A DNA stretch of 64,000 nt. Origin: JAEWSN01 sp942493335 (lineage in GTDB: Bacteria; Bacillota; Clostridia; DSM-8532). The position numbers were made by a program, and so were the translations under genes. Below are positions 52,029 to 61,039 of the stretch, piece after piece (position 1 is the first letter of the stretch; every line of letters starts with the position of its first letter). The notes below the pieces were generated by a model that saw only the letters and a list, made by a program, of their open reading frames with translations, made no database searches and was not told the DNA's origin. The stretch is taken from contig OW818693.1 of NCBI GenBank assembly GCA_942493335.1, forward strand, positions 4,402,001 to 4,466,000. The letters run 5' to 3'.

Positions 52029-53405
52029 ATGACTGGCCAATCTAACCCGGTGTTGCATGGAGCGGAATCAATGAGGAAGACACAAGTCGCATGGCTCCTG
52101 TCGGGATGGGTGCTGATACAGACTGGCGCGGCGGGTTTTGCCGGGTTCGGATGGCTTTCGTCGCGTCCCGCCGAACGGCTGCCGACCGGGTATTCCTGCG
52201 GGTCCATTGCTTTGGGGGATCTGCAGCCGGATGTCGCTGCGGAGAGAATTCTGGCGGAGCCGATGCAGGCGGGCGTGCCGGCAACCATCCGGCTCAGGTT
52301 GGACGATGCTGAATTCACACTCGCAGGCGAGGCCATCGGGCTTCGGATTGATGAGGCTGCGCTTTCGGAAGTCCTGAAGGACCGTCTCCCGGGGAGCCGT
52401 TGGAACCGCATGTTGGGCGCGTTCTCCTCTGCAGGACCGGCGGAGGCCCTACGGATACCCTTGCCGCTGATCGTGGATGAAGCAAACCTGAATACCGCAC
52501 TGGAGGGGATTGCTGCGGAGTGGGACCGGCTGCCGGTTGATGCGCAGCCCCACTTGTCCGAAGATTCCCTGCAGGTCGATTCGGAGATCCCCGGTCGCAG
52601 GCTTGATGCGGCTGGTCTGACGGGTTGCCTGACGGAACGGCTCGCAGCCGCCGGAATACCGGAGGCGGGCGCTCTGGTGCCGGAACTTGCCTCACTGCGC
52701 GCGCGCTGGATGAAGGACCTTGCTCCCGAAATCCCTGCTTCCGTCCTGACTGCGATGGTTCGGACCGGAAAAGCTGAAGTGTCCATGGCGGATGGCTTTG
52801 AAAACGATGCGGCGATTGCGGCGGAAACCATGCAGCCCTACCTGCTGGAACCCGGAAAGACGCTTGACATGCTTTTCTGGCTCGCTCCGGCCTTGGAGCG
52901 GTTCTCCTCCGAAGACAGTCCGTCACGGGCAGCCACGGCCGTCCATTCAGCGATTCTGGCTTCCTCCGGCATCACGGTGATCGAGCGGCATCCCGCACCC
53001 TTTGCGGCCAATTATGCGCCACCAGGCCAGGAGGCGGTCGTTGGGGGGACGATGGGGAATCTCCTCCTCCGCAATGATATGGACAAACCCATGCTGCTGA
53101 TGACCGAGGAAAAGGAAGGCGCCATCCGGGTCGCCACCTTTGCCGAATCCAACGCCATTTCCGCCACAGTCTTCTCCGATGTGGTTGAAACCTCCGAACC
53201 TCCGATCATCTACAGCATGACGAGGGATCTGCCCCCGGGCGAGACGCGTGTCATCGCGCAGGGGAGCGCAGGGATGAAAGTCAATGTCTACAGGCTTGAC
53301 GGCGAGGGCAAGGTCCTGATCCATTCGGATGCCTATCCGGCACAGAACCGTATTCTTGAAATGGGGATGGAAAAATCGGGAAGCGGAGCCGTCGTGGGAA
53401 AATAA
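52029..53405 (+). CDS. VanW/YoaR-like envelope protein with degenerate VanW motif
   Basis: A 458-residue protein with an N-terminal membrane anchor or signal (VAWLLSGWVLIQTGAAGFAGF). Two peptidoglycan-binding-type repeats follow (about 50-130 and 135-215), then a VanW-like region (about 270-400: SGITVIERHPAPFAANYAPPGQEAVVGG, LLLRNDMDKPMLL) and a G5-like C-terminus. The highly conserved VanW segment GGGxCQxS is replaced here by SRAATAVHSAIL, so the Cys and Gln are missing. I chose ATG 52029 (GGAAGGGAT upstream); ATG 52071 is also possible and would start nearer the membrane segment. Likely a cell-wall role, activity uncertain. Confidence 0.8.
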   Translation: MTGQSNPVLHGAESMRKTQVAWLLSGWVLIQTGAAGFAGFGWLSSRPAERLPTGYSCGSIALGDLQPDVAAERILAEPMQAGVPATIRLRLDDAEFTLAGEAIGLRIDEAALSEVLKDRLPGSRWNRMLGAFSSAGPAEALRIPLPLIVDEANLNTALEGIAAEWDRLPVDAQPHLSEDSLQVDSEIPGRRLDAAGLTGCLTERLAAAGIPEAGALVPELASLRARWMKDLAPEIPASVLTAMVRTGKAEVSMADGFENDAAIAAETMQPYLLEPGKTLDMLFWLAPALERFSSEDSPSRAATAVHSAILASSGITVIERHPAPFAANYAPPGQEAVVGGTMGNLLLRNDMDKPMLLMTEEKEGAIRVATFAESNAISATVFSDVVETSEPPIIYSMTRDLPPGETRVIAQGSAGMKVNVYRLDGEGKVLIHSDAYPAQNRILEMGMEKSGSGAVVGK

Positions 53406-53513
53406 TCCCATGGCTGCCGGACACAACGCCAAATTCGCACGGCAACTTTCGATACGACATGAAAACATTCCGGCATGTTTGAATATGGGAATGCAATATG
53501 ATGCATCATTTCC

Positions 53514-53560
53514 AGCCGGCCCGTTTGCAGATCAGCAGACGGGCCGGCTCGTTATTTGTC
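53514..53560 (+). terminator. Terminator after the VanW-like gene
   Basis: An 11-bp perfect stem AGCCGGCCCGT (53514-53524) with ACGGGCCGGCT (53539-53549) and an inner TTGC/GCAG extension, followed by CGTTATTTG. Confidence 0.75.
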
Positions 53561-53810
53561 CCTCCCGCATGATCCGGCACCTTTCCAACCATGTCTGGCG
53601 AACATGAAAAACAGGCGGAATGCATGATTATATAAGGTTTTCCGCCAGTTCTTCATATTCTCGTGAAAGACTACGAACAGAGGCATCTTTTTTCATATAT
53701 TTCTGGTAAGTTGACGGGATGCGGCTGATTGCATTGCGAATCACGTTGGTATACACTAAAAGTGCCTTGGAATATGTACTTCAAGGCGAATCCAGTGCGG
53801 AGGGATCAAC
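53561..53810 (+). other. Intergenic region before the V-ATPase operon
   Basis: No gene is seen here (the full gap is 53406-53810). It is AT-richer than its surroundings. A -10-like TATACA (53750-53755) with a poor -35 (TGATTG, 18-bp spacer) lies 55 bases before the first ATPase gene and may be its promoter; another TATATA (53629-53634) has no -35. The start of the operon is fixed by CGGAGGGA before ATG 53811. Confidence 0.5.
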
Positions 53811-54122
53811 ATGGAAGCTGTCATCCAGCGCATCATTGAACTGGAAGAGCAGGCACGGCAAATCGTGGCCTCGGGCCAGGAGGAAGAACGTCGGATCCTT
53901 GAAAAAGGGGAAGCCGAAATCCGTGAGATGGCTGCGCATATCCGCGACATGTCGGAAACGAAGATTGGCCAGCTGAAAGGCCGGACCCAATATGAATCGG
54001 ATGACCGCATCATACGCATCTATCAGGATACCGCCATGAAAATGCGCCTGATGGAAGAACAGGCGGAACAGGACCAGGCCGGTTGGGAAGAAGAAGTCTT
54101 CACTCGGATCGTCGGAAGGTGA
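53811..54122 (+). CDS. ntpF: V-type ATP synthase subunit H/G (peripheral stalk)
   Basis: A 103-residue, nearly all-helical coiled-coil protein (IIELEEQARQIVASGQEEERRILEKGEAEI) of the kind that pairs with subunit E to form the peripheral stalk of A/V-type ATPases. Its length and charge match the AhaH/NtpF family, which is poorly conserved, so the call rests partly on its place as first gene of the operon. CGGAGGGA lies upstream of ATG 53811. The next gene starts five bases after its stop. Confidence 0.8.
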   Translation: MEAVIQRIIELEEQARQIVASGQEEERRILEKGEAEIREMAAHIRDMSETKIGQLKGRTQYESDDRIIRIYQDTAMKMRLMEEQAEQDQAGWEEEVFTRIVGR

Positions 54123-54126
54123 ACGT

Positions 54127-55191
54127 ATGGCTGCGGTAGCAAAATACAGCGCCCTCGCCGGCAAGACGCGGGCCATGTTCGGTCACATTCTCAAACAGAC
54201 GGATTATGGCGAACTCATGCGACAGGAAAGCGTGGGCGGCATTGCCGGCTACTTGAAGGAGCATACGCATTATGGTCCGGACCTCACGGAGGTTGATGAA
54301 AGCGCCATCCATCGCGGACGCTTGGAAAACCTGCTGAAGCGCGGCCTGATGAAGGATTATGAAAAGCTGTCCGTCTTTTCCCAGGGCAACTTGCGTGGGT
54401 TTGTACGCACCGTGTACAAGAAGCATGAGATTGAATCGCTCAAACTCCTGTTTCGTGCATTCGTGGCGGGAAATGTTTCTCCTGAGACTCTTGAGGAATC
54501 CCTCCTTTTTCTTTCCCGGTATGACCGTCTCAACATTCCGAAGCTGGCACTCTCCAAGAATGCGTCGGAATTTGTCGCAAATCTCGAAGGAACGGAATAC
54601 TACCGTCATCTTCGCCCCTATCTCAACGATTCGGGCGTATTCCCCCTTTTCCAGATCGAAATGGCGCTGGATTCCTATTATTACGGAAGCATCGAGCGAT
54701 ATCTGCGCCACAGTTTCGACGGAGAGGACGAGGCAATCGCGAAGACCCTTTACGGGACCGAGATCGATCTCTTCAACCTCATGGTGGTGTATCGATGCAA
54801 GGTATTCTATCGTCTGGACCGGGATCTGATCAACAGCTATTGGGTCGAGAACCGTCACCGCATTTCCGCGGAGGTCCACACGCAACTGCTGGATGCGCCG
54901 GATCGCGAAGCTTTGCTGGCCGTGATCGAACAGACTCCGTACGCCGAACTCTTTCATGGAGATGACGAGCGGTTTTACGACATGAATATCCAGGAACTGC
55001 TCTACAAACTGCATTACCGCATGTTTCAGCAACGGGTGTTTACCGTGGCGTGCATGCTTTCCTATCTCCGGATCCGGGAAGTGGAATTGCGCAATCTCAT
55101 CTCCCTGATCGAGTGTGTCCGCTACAAATTGCCTGAAGACCAACTTCGCCGGTATCTGGTCGGCATGACTCCCCCGGATGGGGAAGGATGA
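54127..55191 (+). CDS. ntpC: V-type ATP synthase subunit C
   Basis: A 354-residue helical protein (AtpC/d-subunit family) that sits as a socket between the central stalk and the membrane rotor. The N-terminus AVAKYSALAGKTRAMFG and the segment KKHEIESLKLLFRAFVAGN are family features. GGAAGGTGA precedes ATG 54127. In most bacterial operons this gene follows E; here it comes second. It ends 68 bp before the subunit I gene. Confidence 0.93.
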   Translation: MAAVAKYSALAGKTRAMFGHILKQTDYGELMRQESVGGIAGYLKEHTHYGPDLTEVDESAIHRGRLENLLKRGLMKDYEKLSVFSQGNLRGFVRTVYKKHEIESLKLLFRAFVAGNVSPETLEESLLFLSRYDRLNIPKLALSKNASEFVANLEGTEYYRHLRPYLNDSGVFPLFQIEMALDSYYYGSIERYLRHSFDGEDEAIAKTLYGTEIDLFNLMVVYRCKVFYRLDRDLINSYWVENRHRISAEVHTQLLDAPDREALLAVIEQTPYAELFHGDDERFYDMNIQELLYKLHYRMFQQRVFTVACMLSYLRIREVELRNLISLIECVRYKLPEDQLRRYLVGMTPPDGEG

Positions 55192-55259
55192 GGCCCTCGA
55201 TATATGCTTCGTGACAGATCCGGGAATACGGAAGACATGGAAGGGAAGTGACTTGCGGC

Positions 55260-57218
55260 ATGGCTGTCCAGGCAATGAAATTCGTCAGCATGGTGGGACC
55301 TGTCGAGGTGTTCGACGCGTTTGTGCTGAAGTATGTCCTCAACAGCGGCATCCAGCTGGAGCGCTCTTATTCCGCGCTGAAGCTGAAGGGCTTGGAGCCA
55401 TACGCGGAGGACAACAGGTATGAGCCCGTTCTCAAACGCATGCGCGGCCTGAATGATTATCTTGGTGCGCATGTGGAGGAATACAGCCGCGGCCAGATTG
55501 ATGACAATGTACTTTCCGACTATGATCCTTCCTGTGTTTCCGGCTGGCTTGACCAGATCGAGGACCATCTTCGCACACATCGGCAGAGCAAGGACCGCCT
55601 GAACCAGGCCATTCTGGACAGGGAACAGATCGTGCAGCAGATCAAGCCGCTTGCCGCGCTGGACGTCGATGTCGATGCCATGTTCCATGTGGAATTCATG
55701 AAATTCCGCTTCGGACGAATGCCCCGTGATACATATCTCAAGCAGAAGCAGAATTTCGAGTCGCTGGATGTCATCGTCATACCCACCTCGGAAGAGGGAA
55801 ACGACATCTGGCTGTCCTATTTCACGCCGGCGCCGCTCGGTCCGAAAATCGACAGCGTGTTCGGGGCCCTCGGGTTTGTGCGCGTCCATATCCGTGAAGC
55901 GGTTCATGGCACATCGGCCGATTCGTTGACGCGGTACGGTGCGGAAATCCGCGCACTGCAGCTTGAGCTGCAGGAAGAGGATGCCGCACTGGCCCGGTGG
56001 CTGGATACGGAACGCGAAGCTTTCCAGCTGATGATGAACAGGCTTGCATACCTCTCAAAGGCCTGTGAAATCAAGAACCAGTGCGCCCATACACGAGGCA
56101 TCTTCCACATTGTGGGATGGATGCCCACGGAATCCTTCCTCCGGCTGCAGCAGACCGTCGATCCGATGGAAGGCGTCATGATCGACAGCGAGGATCCGGA
56201 ACACGTGGCCCATTCGACGCCGCCCACCATCCTTCGCAATGCCCGTTTCTTCAAACCGTTTGAAAGCATCGTCACCATGTATGGTCTGCCATCCCACAAC
56301 GAAATGGATCCGACGAAATTCGTCACATTCACCTTCATCCTCATGTTCGGATTCATGTTCGGGGATATTGGCCAGGGAATCCTCATTGCCCTGCTGGGTG
56401 CGTTCCTCTTCTATCGGAAGAGCGCGCTGGGCGGTGTGATGATGTATGCAGGCATGTCCTCAACCGTATTCGGATTCCTTTACGGAAGCTTCTTCGGAAA
56501 CGAGGAGATGGTGCATGCCGTCTGGCTGAGTCCGATTGCGACAGCCTCCAACATCAACACGCTCATGTTCATCGCCGTCGGCTATGGGGCCTTCATTGTC
56601 CTGACCAGCATGGGCTTCTCCATGTACAATGCCGTCCGGAACCGGGAATGGGGGAAACTCCTCTTCGACCGGAACGGCGTGGCGGGACTCCTCTTCTACG
56701 GCGGTATTCTTGCGGTGGTATTGAATGGCCTGATTACGGGCAACATGAAATTTACGATCGTTGTCATCCTCATTGTCGTGATTCTTCCGCTTGTCCTGAT
56801 GCTGTTGAGGGAACCGCTGGAGCATCTTCTTGAGAAGAAGCGCCCCGTTTTCCCGGCCGAAAAGGGCATGTTCTTCACCGAAGCGGGGTTCGAGCTCTTT
56901 GAAACGGTGCTGGGGTTCATCAGCAACACCATCTCCTTCATTCGTATCAGTGCCTTTGCCATGAATCATGCGGGATTCTCGCTCGCTGTCTGGACTCTTT
57001 ACCATATGATGGCCGGGTCCGCAGGTGGCGTCATCACGCTCATCTTCGGCAATCTGCTGATCATGGTCCTGGAAGGCATGATCGTCGGCATCCAGTGCCT
57101 GCGTCTCGAATTCTATGAGTCTTTCGGCCGCTTCTATCAGGGTGAAGGGTATGCGTTCCAGCCGTTGCGCATCCGCGAGGAGAATCCACCGGAAGCGCAG
57201 AGTGTCGGCAAAGCCTGA
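55260..57218 (+). CDS. ntpI: V-type ATP synthase subunit I (membrane stator)
   Basis: A 652-residue protein equivalent to eukaryotic subunit a. The N-terminal half is soluble with long helices (about 1-335). The C-terminal half has about seven helices, starting at FVTFTFILMFGFMFGDIGQG, which holds the conserved MFGDIGQG motif, and SFIRISAFAMNHAGF with the Arg needed for ion translocation. I start at ATG 55260; an in-frame GTG at 55248 is only a few bases from GGAAGGGAA and is less likely. A 279-bp gap separates it from the rotor gene. Confidence 0.95.
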   Translation: MAVQAMKFVSMVGPVEVFDAFVLKYVLNSGIQLERSYSALKLKGLEPYAEDNRYEPVLKRMRGLNDYLGAHVEEYSRGQIDDNVLSDYDPSCVSGWLDQIEDHLRTHRQSKDRLNQAILDREQIVQQIKPLAALDVDVDAMFHVEFMKFRFGRMPRDTYLKQKQNFESLDVIVIPTSEEGNDIWLSYFTPAPLGPKIDSVFGALGFVRVHIREAVHGTSADSLTRYGAEIRALQLELQEEDAALARWLDTEREAFQLMMNRLAYLSKACEIKNQCAHTRGIFHIVGWMPTESFLRLQQTVDPMEGVMIDSEDPEHVAHSTPPTILRNARFFKPFESIVTMYGLPSHNEMDPTKFVTFTFILMFGFMFGDIGQGILIALLGAFLFYRKSALGGVMMYAGMSSTVFGFLYGSFFGNEEMVHAVWLSPIATASNINTLMFIAVGYGAFIVLTSMGFSMYNAVRNREWGKLLFDRNGVAGLLFYGGILAVVLNGLITGNMKFTIVVILIVVILPLVLMLLREPLEHLLEKKRPVFPAEKGMFFTEAGFELFETVLGFISNTISFIRISAFAMNHAGFSLAVWTLYHMMAGSAGGVITLIFGNLLIMVLEGMIVGIQCLRLEFYESFGRFYQGEGYAFQPLRIREENPPEAQSVGKA

Positions 57219-57497
57219 GTGCCGGTTTGGGCTGGGAGCCGACAGGGCAACCGGACCGACTTGCGCCTGCGAAAGGTGCGGCATGGCAAATTGACTTGTT
57301 ATCCTGTCACGGCCGCATCGAACGGTCGGACTGACTCTTCTGAACTTGGGCGGCTTGTCCGCTTGAGATATGGGCCCGGCTACGGATTGCTTATGGTCAA
57401 AGGAAAGGCCTTCCGCATTCGCTGCAGGAACCCCGCCCCTGCTCCATGATTCCTGCCGATTCAGAGAATGACAGTAAAAACGACGGAGGTATGTCAA

Positions 57498-57920
57498 ATG
57501 GAATTCGTTATGGTAATTGCGTTGGGTCTGGTCATGAGTGCGATAGGGCTGGGGCTGGCTGTCATCAACCGCAAGGTGAATGGACAGAACGCAAGGAAAC
57601 TGCTTGGGATGAACGTCCTCTCCCTGTTCGGCATGCTGGCTGTCGCAACCGTGGTCCTTGTGGCCGGCGGGATTGACGCTTTTGCGGCGGAAACAGCCGC
57701 GGCCGCATCGTCGGATGGTCTCCGGTTCATCGGCGCCGCCCTGTCCACCGGTCTTGCCTGTATCGGCGCCGGCATCGCAGTCGCGTCCACCGGCTCCGCC
57801 GCCATCGGCGCCATCAGCGAGGATCCTCGCCTGCTAGGCCGTACCATCATCTTTGTCGGACTTGCAGAAGGTATCGCCATCTACGGCATGATCATCACCA
57901 TCCTGATCCTGAACCGCTGA
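57498..57920 (+). CDS. ntpK: V-type ATP synthase subunit K (rotor ring)
   Basis: A 140-residue proteolipid with four helices in two hairpins. The last helix (IIFVGLAEGIAIYGMIITIL) carries the ion-binding Glu. The second helix has no carboxylate, as in other four-helix K subunits. The Gln/Thr ligands of the Na+-binding Enterococcus hirae K are not visible in the matching places, so H+ coupling is more likely, although this is inference. GGAGGT lies seven bases before ATG 57498. The first hairpin is short and less Gly-rich than usual. Confidence 0.93.
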   Translation: MEFVMVIALGLVMSAIGLGLAVINRKVNGQNARKLLGMNVLSLFGMLAVATVVLVAGGIDAFAAETAAAASSDGLRFIGAALSTGLACIGAGIAVASTGSAAIGAISEDPRLLGRTIIFVGLAEGIAIYGMIITILILNR

Positions 57921-58051
57921 GATTGGCACCGACCGTCGTGCGGTTTTGCAGCCGGATGCCGAAAGGCATGCGTACCCTTCGGGCCCATCGGCGTGCAGGC
58001 TCCATTTCGGTTTCACCAGAAGATCAGTCGAGTGCGGGAGGAGAACCGGAC

Positions 58052-58360
58052 ATGAAGATGTTCCTGATCAGCGACAACGTGGATACCCGAACAGGCATGC
58101 GTCTGGCCGGGGTCGACGGGGTTGTCGTCCACGAGCGCGAGGAAATCGTCGATGCGCTCAAACAAGCCGTGTCGGACTCGGAGATCGGCGTGGTGCTCAT
58201 CACGGAACTGCTTGTCCAGCGGGTGCCGGACATTGTCCGGAATATCAAGCTGAACAACGCGCTGCCGCTGATCGTCGAGATTCCGGATCGCCATGGGACG
58301 CGCAGGCCGGCCGATTACATCATGCAACACGTATCGGAGGCCATCGGTCTGAAATTGTGA
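58052..58360 (+). CDS. ntpG: V-type ATP synthase subunit F
   Basis: A 102-residue alpha/beta protein of the central stalk. The fold is read from MKMFLISDNVDTRTGMRLAGV, GVVLITELLVQRVPDIV and ALPLIVEIPD. GGGAGGAGA precedes ATG 58052. The same frame is open further upstream (from 57923) but shows no family sequence. It follows K by 131 bp and precedes E by 189 bp, both unusually large gaps for such an operon. Confidence 0.93.
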   Translation: MKMFLISDNVDTRTGMRLAGVDGVVVHEREEIVDALKQAVSDSEIGVVLITELLVQRVPDIVRNIKLNNALPLIVEIPDRHGTRRPADYIMQHVSEAIGLKL

Positions 58361-58549
58361 CCTGCCGACAGGCGGGCCGGATTCCTGATACCGCAGAACC
58401 ACGCCACGAGCGGGCAGTTGCCTTTGGTGAACCGGCTGCAAGTGGAAGAGACAGGTAAAGTTTTCAAATGGCCCGTATCCGCAATTTCGTTTTCGGGATT
58501 GCGACGCGGGTTCGCACATTCGCAGGCGGATGTGCCGGGGGTGTGACGG

Positions 58550-59149
58550 ATGGACAGGACGGAAGAAAAACTGCAGACTTTCATGGAGATTGTCCTCAAG
58601 GAAGCAACCCGCAAAAAGCAGGAGATCCTTGAGCAGGCCGAGGCCGCCCGTCGGGAAAAGGTTGAGTCCAACGAGTTGAAGCTGCTCAAGGATGCGCATG
58701 AATCCATTCAGGATTCCCTGCGCAGCATGGGGCGTGCTTCGAACGAGGAGGTTTCGCGTACCATTCTCGAAAGCAAACAGGCCCTCTTCACCCGACGTGA
58801 GGAGATCATCGCCACTGTTTTCGAAAATGTATCAGCCCGTCTTGCGGAATTCCGCAAGACGCCAGCCTATGCGGAGTATCTGACACGACTGGTTCTCCGG
58901 GGGTATGAGGAATTGGGCGAAGGGGATGTGCGGATCGCCGTGGACGAAGAAGACCGGGAACTGCTCGCCGGCCTGCAAAAGGGAATCGGCAAGACTTTCC
59001 GGATCGAGGATGCGGTCGACACGCTGCAGGGTGGATGCCTTTTCATCAACCGAACCACGGGCAGGATGTGCGACTTTTCGATTTCCAGGCAGCTGGAAAC
59101 GGAGAAGCAGGCATTCCTGGAACGATATGATCTGAGTCTGGACGGGTGA
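58550..59149 (+). CDS. ntpE: V-type ATP synthase subunit E (peripheral stalk)
   Basis: A 199-residue protein with a long N-terminal coiled coil (LKEATRKKQEILEQAEAARREK) and a C-terminal alpha/beta domain (VRIAVDEEDRELL, QGGCLFINRTTGRMCDFSISR). It pairs with H/G as the stator stalk and touches the A/B head. GGGGGTG lies upstream of ATG 58550. It is followed by subunit A after 96 bp. Confidence 0.9.
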   Translation: MDRTEEKLQTFMEIVLKEATRKKQEILEQAEAARREKVESNELKLLKDAHESIQDSLRSMGRASNEEVSRTILESKQALFTRREEIIATVFENVSARLAEFRKTPAYAEYLTRLVLRGYEELGEGDVRIAVDEEDRELLAGLQKGIGKTFRIEDAVDTLQGGCLFINRTTGRMCDFSISRQLETEKQAFLERYDLSLDG

Positions 59150-59245
59150 TGACATCAAAGAGATTGCGAGGACCTGCACATGCGCCGCAGGTCCGGCCGC
59201 CAGCCAGACACGCGCGCGCATATTCGGGTAGATGAAGGTGATGGG

Positions 59246-61039
59246 ATGAGCACTACGACACATGGCGAGATTTATGGGATCAACGGACCGGTTGTCCAGG
59301 TCAGGGGGAATCATCCGTTCAAGATGCTGGAGATGGTCCGGGTCGGGAACGAACAGCTGATCGGCGAGGTCATCCGCGTGCTCGACACCGAGGCAATCGT
59401 CCAGGTATACGAGAATACGACGGGCCTCAGACCGGGAGAGCCTGTCCTTTCAACGGGCAAGCCGCTCACGATCCGCCTGGGGCCAGGCATCATCGGGAAC
59501 ATCTTCGACGGCATCCAGCGTCCGCTGGAGCGCATGGCGAAAGAGCAGGGGCCCTTCATCAAACGTGGCACCCAGGCGGAAAATCTGGATATCACGCGTC
59601 TTTGGGATGTCGTCATTACTGCCCGTCCCGGCGATGTGCTGAAACCCGGCCAGGTCGTCGCCACCGTACAGGAGACGGACGCCGTGCTCCACAAGATCAT
59701 GGTGCCGCCCGGCATCGAGGGCATGGTGACCGATACGGCCATCGACGGGAAATACCCGATCGACAAGACCATTGTACGCATCGCCAACGGCAAGGTGATC
59801 CACAACATTACTCTGGTACAGGAATGGCCGGTTCGCGAACCCAGGCCCTATACGCTTCGCAAACCGCTGTCCGAACCGCTTGTCACAGGCCAGCGCGTCA
59901 TCGATACGCTCTTTCCGATTTCGAAAGGCGGTACGGCTGCCATTCCGGGTGGATTCGGCACCGGCAAGACCCTGACCCAGCATCAGCTGGCCAAGTGGTC
60001 GAATGCGGACATCATCGTCTATATCGGTTGTGGCGAACGTGGAAATGAAATCACGGAAGTGCTCGAAGACTTCCCGAAGCTGATCGATCCGCGCAGCGGG
60101 CAGGCCCTCATGAACCGCACCGTGCTCATCGCCAATACCTCCAACATGCCGGTCGCGGCCCGTGAGGCCTCGATATACACCGGCATCACGCTGGCGGAGT
60201 ATTATCGGGACATGGGATATGACGTGGCCATCATGGCCGACTCAACCTCCCGTTGGGCGGAAGCGCTGCGCGAGATTTCCGGTCGTCTCGAGGAAATGCC
60301 TGCAGAGGAAGGGTTCCCGGCGTATCTCCCTTCCCGGCTATCCGAATTCTACGAACGTGCCGGCATGGTGGAGCCCCTTGGCGGCGGTCAGGGATCCGTT
60401 TCCATCATCGGCGCCGTATCCCCGCAGGGCGGCGACTTCTCGGAGCCCGTCACGCAGAACACGAAACGCTTCATCCGCTGCTTCTGGGCTCTGGACAAGT
60501 CGCTGGCCTACACACGCCATTATCCCGCCATCAACTGGATCAACAGCTACAGCGAATACACCCCGGACCTGGAACCCTGGTTCAAGGAAAACGCAGCGCC
60601 GGACTTCCTGGAGGCACGCACCCGGATCAGCCGTCTGCTTCAGGAGGAGAGCAAGCTGCTCGAAATCGTGAAACTCATCGGTTCGGACATCCTGCCGGAC
60701 GAGCAGAAACTCGTACTGGAAGCTGCCAAGTGCATCCGTCAGGGATTCCTGCAGCAGAATGCCTATCATCAGGATGACACCTACGTGCCCATTTGGAAGC
60801 AGTACCGCATGATGAAGTCGCTCCTTTCCATGGTGGACCAATCCACGAAACTGGTTTCAACCGGCGTGCCTGTATCCGTCATTCGAAAGGCCGGTGTGTT
60901 CGAGGACATCATCCGGATCAAATACACCATTTCCAATGACGATCCCGCCGGATTTGACAAGCTGGACGAGAGCATCACGCAGACGCTGGCTTCCATTGGC
61001 GGCAGTTATGCAGGCAAGGAAAGGAAGGGGCTGGCATGA
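59246..61039 (+). CDS. ntpA: V-type ATP synthase catalytic subunit A
   Basis: A 597-residue catalytic subunit of normal length with no intein. Motifs are the N-terminal barrel GEIYGINGPVVQVRG, the non-homologous insertion with GDVLKPGQVVATV, Walker A GGFGTGKT, YIGCGERGNE with the catalytic Glu, and ADSTSRWAEALRE. I start at ATG 59246, with GAAGGTGATGGG upstream. The stop overlaps the B start by four bases. Confidence 0.98.
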   Translation: MSTTTHGEIYGINGPVVQVRGNHPFKMLEMVRVGNEQLIGEVIRVLDTEAIVQVYENTTGLRPGEPVLSTGKPLTIRLGPGIIGNIFDGIQRPLERMAKEQGPFIKRGTQAENLDITRLWDVVITARPGDVLKPGQVVATVQETDAVLHKIMVPPGIEGMVTDTAIDGKYPIDKTIVRIANGKVIHNITLVQEWPVREPRPYTLRKPLSEPLVTGQRVIDTLFPISKGGTAAIPGGFGTGKTLTQHQLAKWSNADIIVYIGCGERGNEITEVLEDFPKLIDPRSGQALMNRTVLIANTSNMPVAAREASIYTGITLAEYYRDMGYDVAIMADSTSRWAEALREISGRLEEMPAEEGFPAYLPSRLSEFYERAGMVEPLGGGQGSVSIIGAVSPQGGDFSEPVTQNTKRFIRCFWALDKSLAYTRHYPAINWINSYSEYTPDLEPWFKENAAPDFLEARTRISRLLQEESKLLEIVKLIGSDILPDEQKLVLEAAKCIRQGFLQQNAYHQDDTYVPIWKQYRMMKSLLSMVDQSTKLVSTGVPVSVIRKAGVFEDIIRIKYTISNDDPAGFDKLDESITQTLASIGGSYAGKERKGLA

